From Acetobacterium wieringae (GTDB lineage: Bacteria; Bacillota; Clostridia; Eubacteriales; Eubacteriaceae), in assembly GCF_026646375.1 (NCBI RefSeq), contig NZ_JAIPPU010000012.1, positions 79,507 to 143,506 on the forward strand: 64,000 bases of DNA, read 5' to 3'. Every line of letters begins with the position of its first letter. Position 1 is the stretch's first letter. Positions 62,498 to 64,000 of the stretch are shown piece by piece. A model generated the notes under the pieces. It was not told where the DNA came from, searched no databases, and worked only from the letters and a program-made list of their open reading frames with translations. Made by a program: the position numbers and the translations under genes.

Positions 62498-63787
62498 TCA
62501 TCGATTTACCCTTTCATTTATAAATTGTTCCTGTTCATCCGCTAAGTTTTGATAACAATGGAAACGGGAAATTCCATCTTGAACCGATGCCTTGCAGATC
62601 ATTTCAAGCTCATCCTGGTGATTCAAAATCACTTGCAATACCGCTTCCCCATGCTTTGTTAGAAATTCATCCTGGAGGATTTGAATAATCCGATCCGTCG
62701 ACATCCCTTTCCGGTAGGGACGATCCTCTGAAAGCGCCGTGAATATATCCGCATAGGCGATGATGTCCATCTCCTGAGAAATGCCATCAGTAACCAGATT
62801 CATGGGATAACCTGATCCATCGTGATTTTCATGATGACCGGAAGCCCATTCGACAATCCCCTCTAAACCTGATATATGGCCCAAAATAAGATTCGTAAAA
62901 TAGGCATGGGTTCTGATGTCAGCCCGTTCTACTTCTGACAGCCGTTCTTTTTTTTCGATAATTTCGGTTGCTACGGCGATTTTACCCAAATCATGCAGCA
63001 ATCCGGCCACTCTGATTTTTCGGCATTCTTCCTCAGAATAATCCATTCTTTCGGCAATTGCATATGCCACCTGACTCACGCCGAACGAGTGGGCAATGGC
63101 AAATTTGCTTCTGGAATCGATAATTTTTGAAAGGGTCAGGGCAAATTCCTCTAATAAATCCAGAGTCAAGTCAATCTCATAGCGCCTGGAAATTCCCAAT
63201 TTGAGAATTTTTTCCATTTCCCAGTTATCAATATCCAACCAGAAAGAATCCTTATGCGCCTGCGTCAGATAGGCTGCCATCACTTTGGGATGAAAGATAG
63301 TGCCATTATAAGACGCCATTTTTGTGATTATTTGTTGTTTTTGTGCCAAAATTGAATAATCCGGCTGCACCAGAATATCCGTCCGATCGGCCACATGCAG
63401 AATATAGGCTTCCAGTGGCACCGGCCCCAGTTCCGGAACATAAGCGTTGTCCATTTCATAATGCCAATGATGATAAAAAATGATTTGAGAAATCTTTTTA
63501 AAGGGTGTAAATGACGACAGCATGTAACTGCCTAAACTACTATGCGGAAAAGGGTTCTCCACATCCATCTGAACCAGACTGTCTCTTTCACTGATGGTAA
63601 GGGCCCCAATATCATGCAGGGATGCTGCAATAATCAGATCGCTCAGGCGATCCGCGGATAAACCCATTTCGACACCAATATGATAGGCAGCGATGGCCGT
63701 TCGGCGGTGATGATTCTTAAGCAGATAATTGTACAGATCAATTGATTTCGTAAAGGATGTAATCAGTTCTTTCAAGGTTAAGTTCAT
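62498..63787 (-). CDS. Tandem HD / HD-GYP domain protein
   Basis: A 429-residue cytoplasmic protein. The N-terminal HD domain (about residues 30-180, AASLHDIGALT) is partial. The C-terminal domain (about 220-400) is a full HD-GYP: LLHDLGKIAV, HAYFTNLIL, and HHENHDGSGYP matching HHExxxGxGYP, followed by DIIAYADIFTALSEDRPYRKGM. Active HD-GYP proteins degrade cyclic di-GMP. There is no receiver or membrane domain. A GGGGGA lies 8 nt before the ATG at 63787; an ATG five codons earlier overlaps that site. Confidence 0.9.
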   Translation of the reverse strand: MNLTLKELITSFTKSIDLYNYLLKNHHRRTAIAAYHIGVEMGLSADRLSDLIIAASLHDIGALTISERDSLVQMDVENPFPHSSLGSYMLSSFTPFKKISQIIFYHHWHYEMDNAYVPELGPVPLEAYILHVADRTDILVQPDYSILAQKQQIITKMASYNGTIFHPKVMAAYLTQAHKDSFWLDIDNWEMEKILKLGISRRYEIDLTLDLLEEFALTLSKIIDSRSKFAIAHSFGVSQVAYAIAERMDYSEEECRKIRVAGLLHDLGKIAVATEIIEKKERLSEVERADIRTHAYFTNLILGHISGLEGIVEWASGHHENHDGSGYPMNLVTDGISQEMDIIAYADIFTALSEDRPYRKGMSTDRIIQILQDEFLTKHGEAVLQVILNHQDELEMICKASVQDGISRFHCYQNLADEQEQFINERVNR

Positions 63788-64000
63788 AAACAAGTCCCCC
63801 ATCAGGTTGCGATCTTTTCGATTTATAATTTACGATGATGAAATCCGTTTGCGTATTTCAATTAACACTCAGTCCGGTAACAACAGCCACGCCTATTTCG
63901 GTGGATAGTTCCGTTTGGTTTTTTTATGGCTTTTTGCTGTTTATCTATAATGTACACGCTTGTCAAGACACAAAATGAAAAAACGTTAGTTATGACTCCT

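Noticed and set aside
63938..63966. TTGACA box ahead of the HD-GYP gene as a promoter
   Set aside because: The partner at 17-bp spacing (TAAACA) matches the -10 consensus poorly; the TTATAG nearby is at the wrong distance.

Overview
The window is a chromosomal segment of a low-to-moderate GC Firmicute. The complete rnfCDGEAB operon (Na+- or H+-pumping ferredoxin:NAD+ oxidoreductase), the tig-clpP-clpX-lon-ysxC order, a tungsten-type aldehyde:ferredoxin oxidoreductase and the secDF/recJ and mutL/miaA neighbourhoods point to an anaerobic acetogen of the Eubacteriaceae. Acetobacterium is the most likely genus; this rests on Rnf gene order and protein sizes, and no database comparison was possible. 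I see no insertion sequences, prophage, CRISPR array, rRNA or tRNA genes.

Layout. 1-13 kb (minus strand): recJ (cut by the window edge), secF-secD, gltX, queG, ysxC, lonA, clpX, clpP, tig, covering protein export, translation and protein quality control. 13-18 kb: branched-chain amino-acid ABC transporter livKHMGF. 18-22 kb: nth, cupin, a class A penicillin-binding protein with a Thr/Pro-rich tail, and an RluA-type pseudouridine synthase. 22.5-27.7 kb: Rnf operon. 28-34 kb: mutL-miaA-PLP lyase-DUF896-M18 aminopeptidase, apparently one transcript. 34-37 kb: a second lon gene behind a MarR-type regulator. 37-43.5 kb: parvulin foldase, a tiny cysteine-pair membrane protein, a YjfB-like protein, GntP permease, a lipoprotein, a HAD phosphatase and a PAS/degenerate-GGDEF protein. 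43.8-51.5 kb (plus strand): a compact histidine operon hisZGDCBHAF-IE. 51.5-54.6 kb: orphan ArsD-like protein, a probable structured non-coding RNA, and the MoaD-like/AOR pair. 54.7-57.1 kb: bifunctional glutathione synthase. 57.3-60 kb: feoA-feoA-feoB. 60-64 kb: PspA with a Gly/Ser-rich membrane partner, YbaK deacylase and an HD-GYP protein.

The most interesting signals are regulatory. The marR-lon promoter and the feo promoter carry the same inverted-repeat operator (GTTAG, spacer, CTAAC) exactly 11 bases downstream of their -10 boxes, which suggests one MarR regulator with a His/Cys-rich N-terminus links ferrous-iron uptake to a dedicated Lon protease. A free-standing RNA of about 175 nt with its own strong promoter and terminator lies at 52.15-52.33 kb and contains mutually exclusive pairing segments. 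A 55-residue membrane protein with three Cys-Cys pairs, missing from ordinary ORF length cut-offs, lies at 38.2-38.3 kb.
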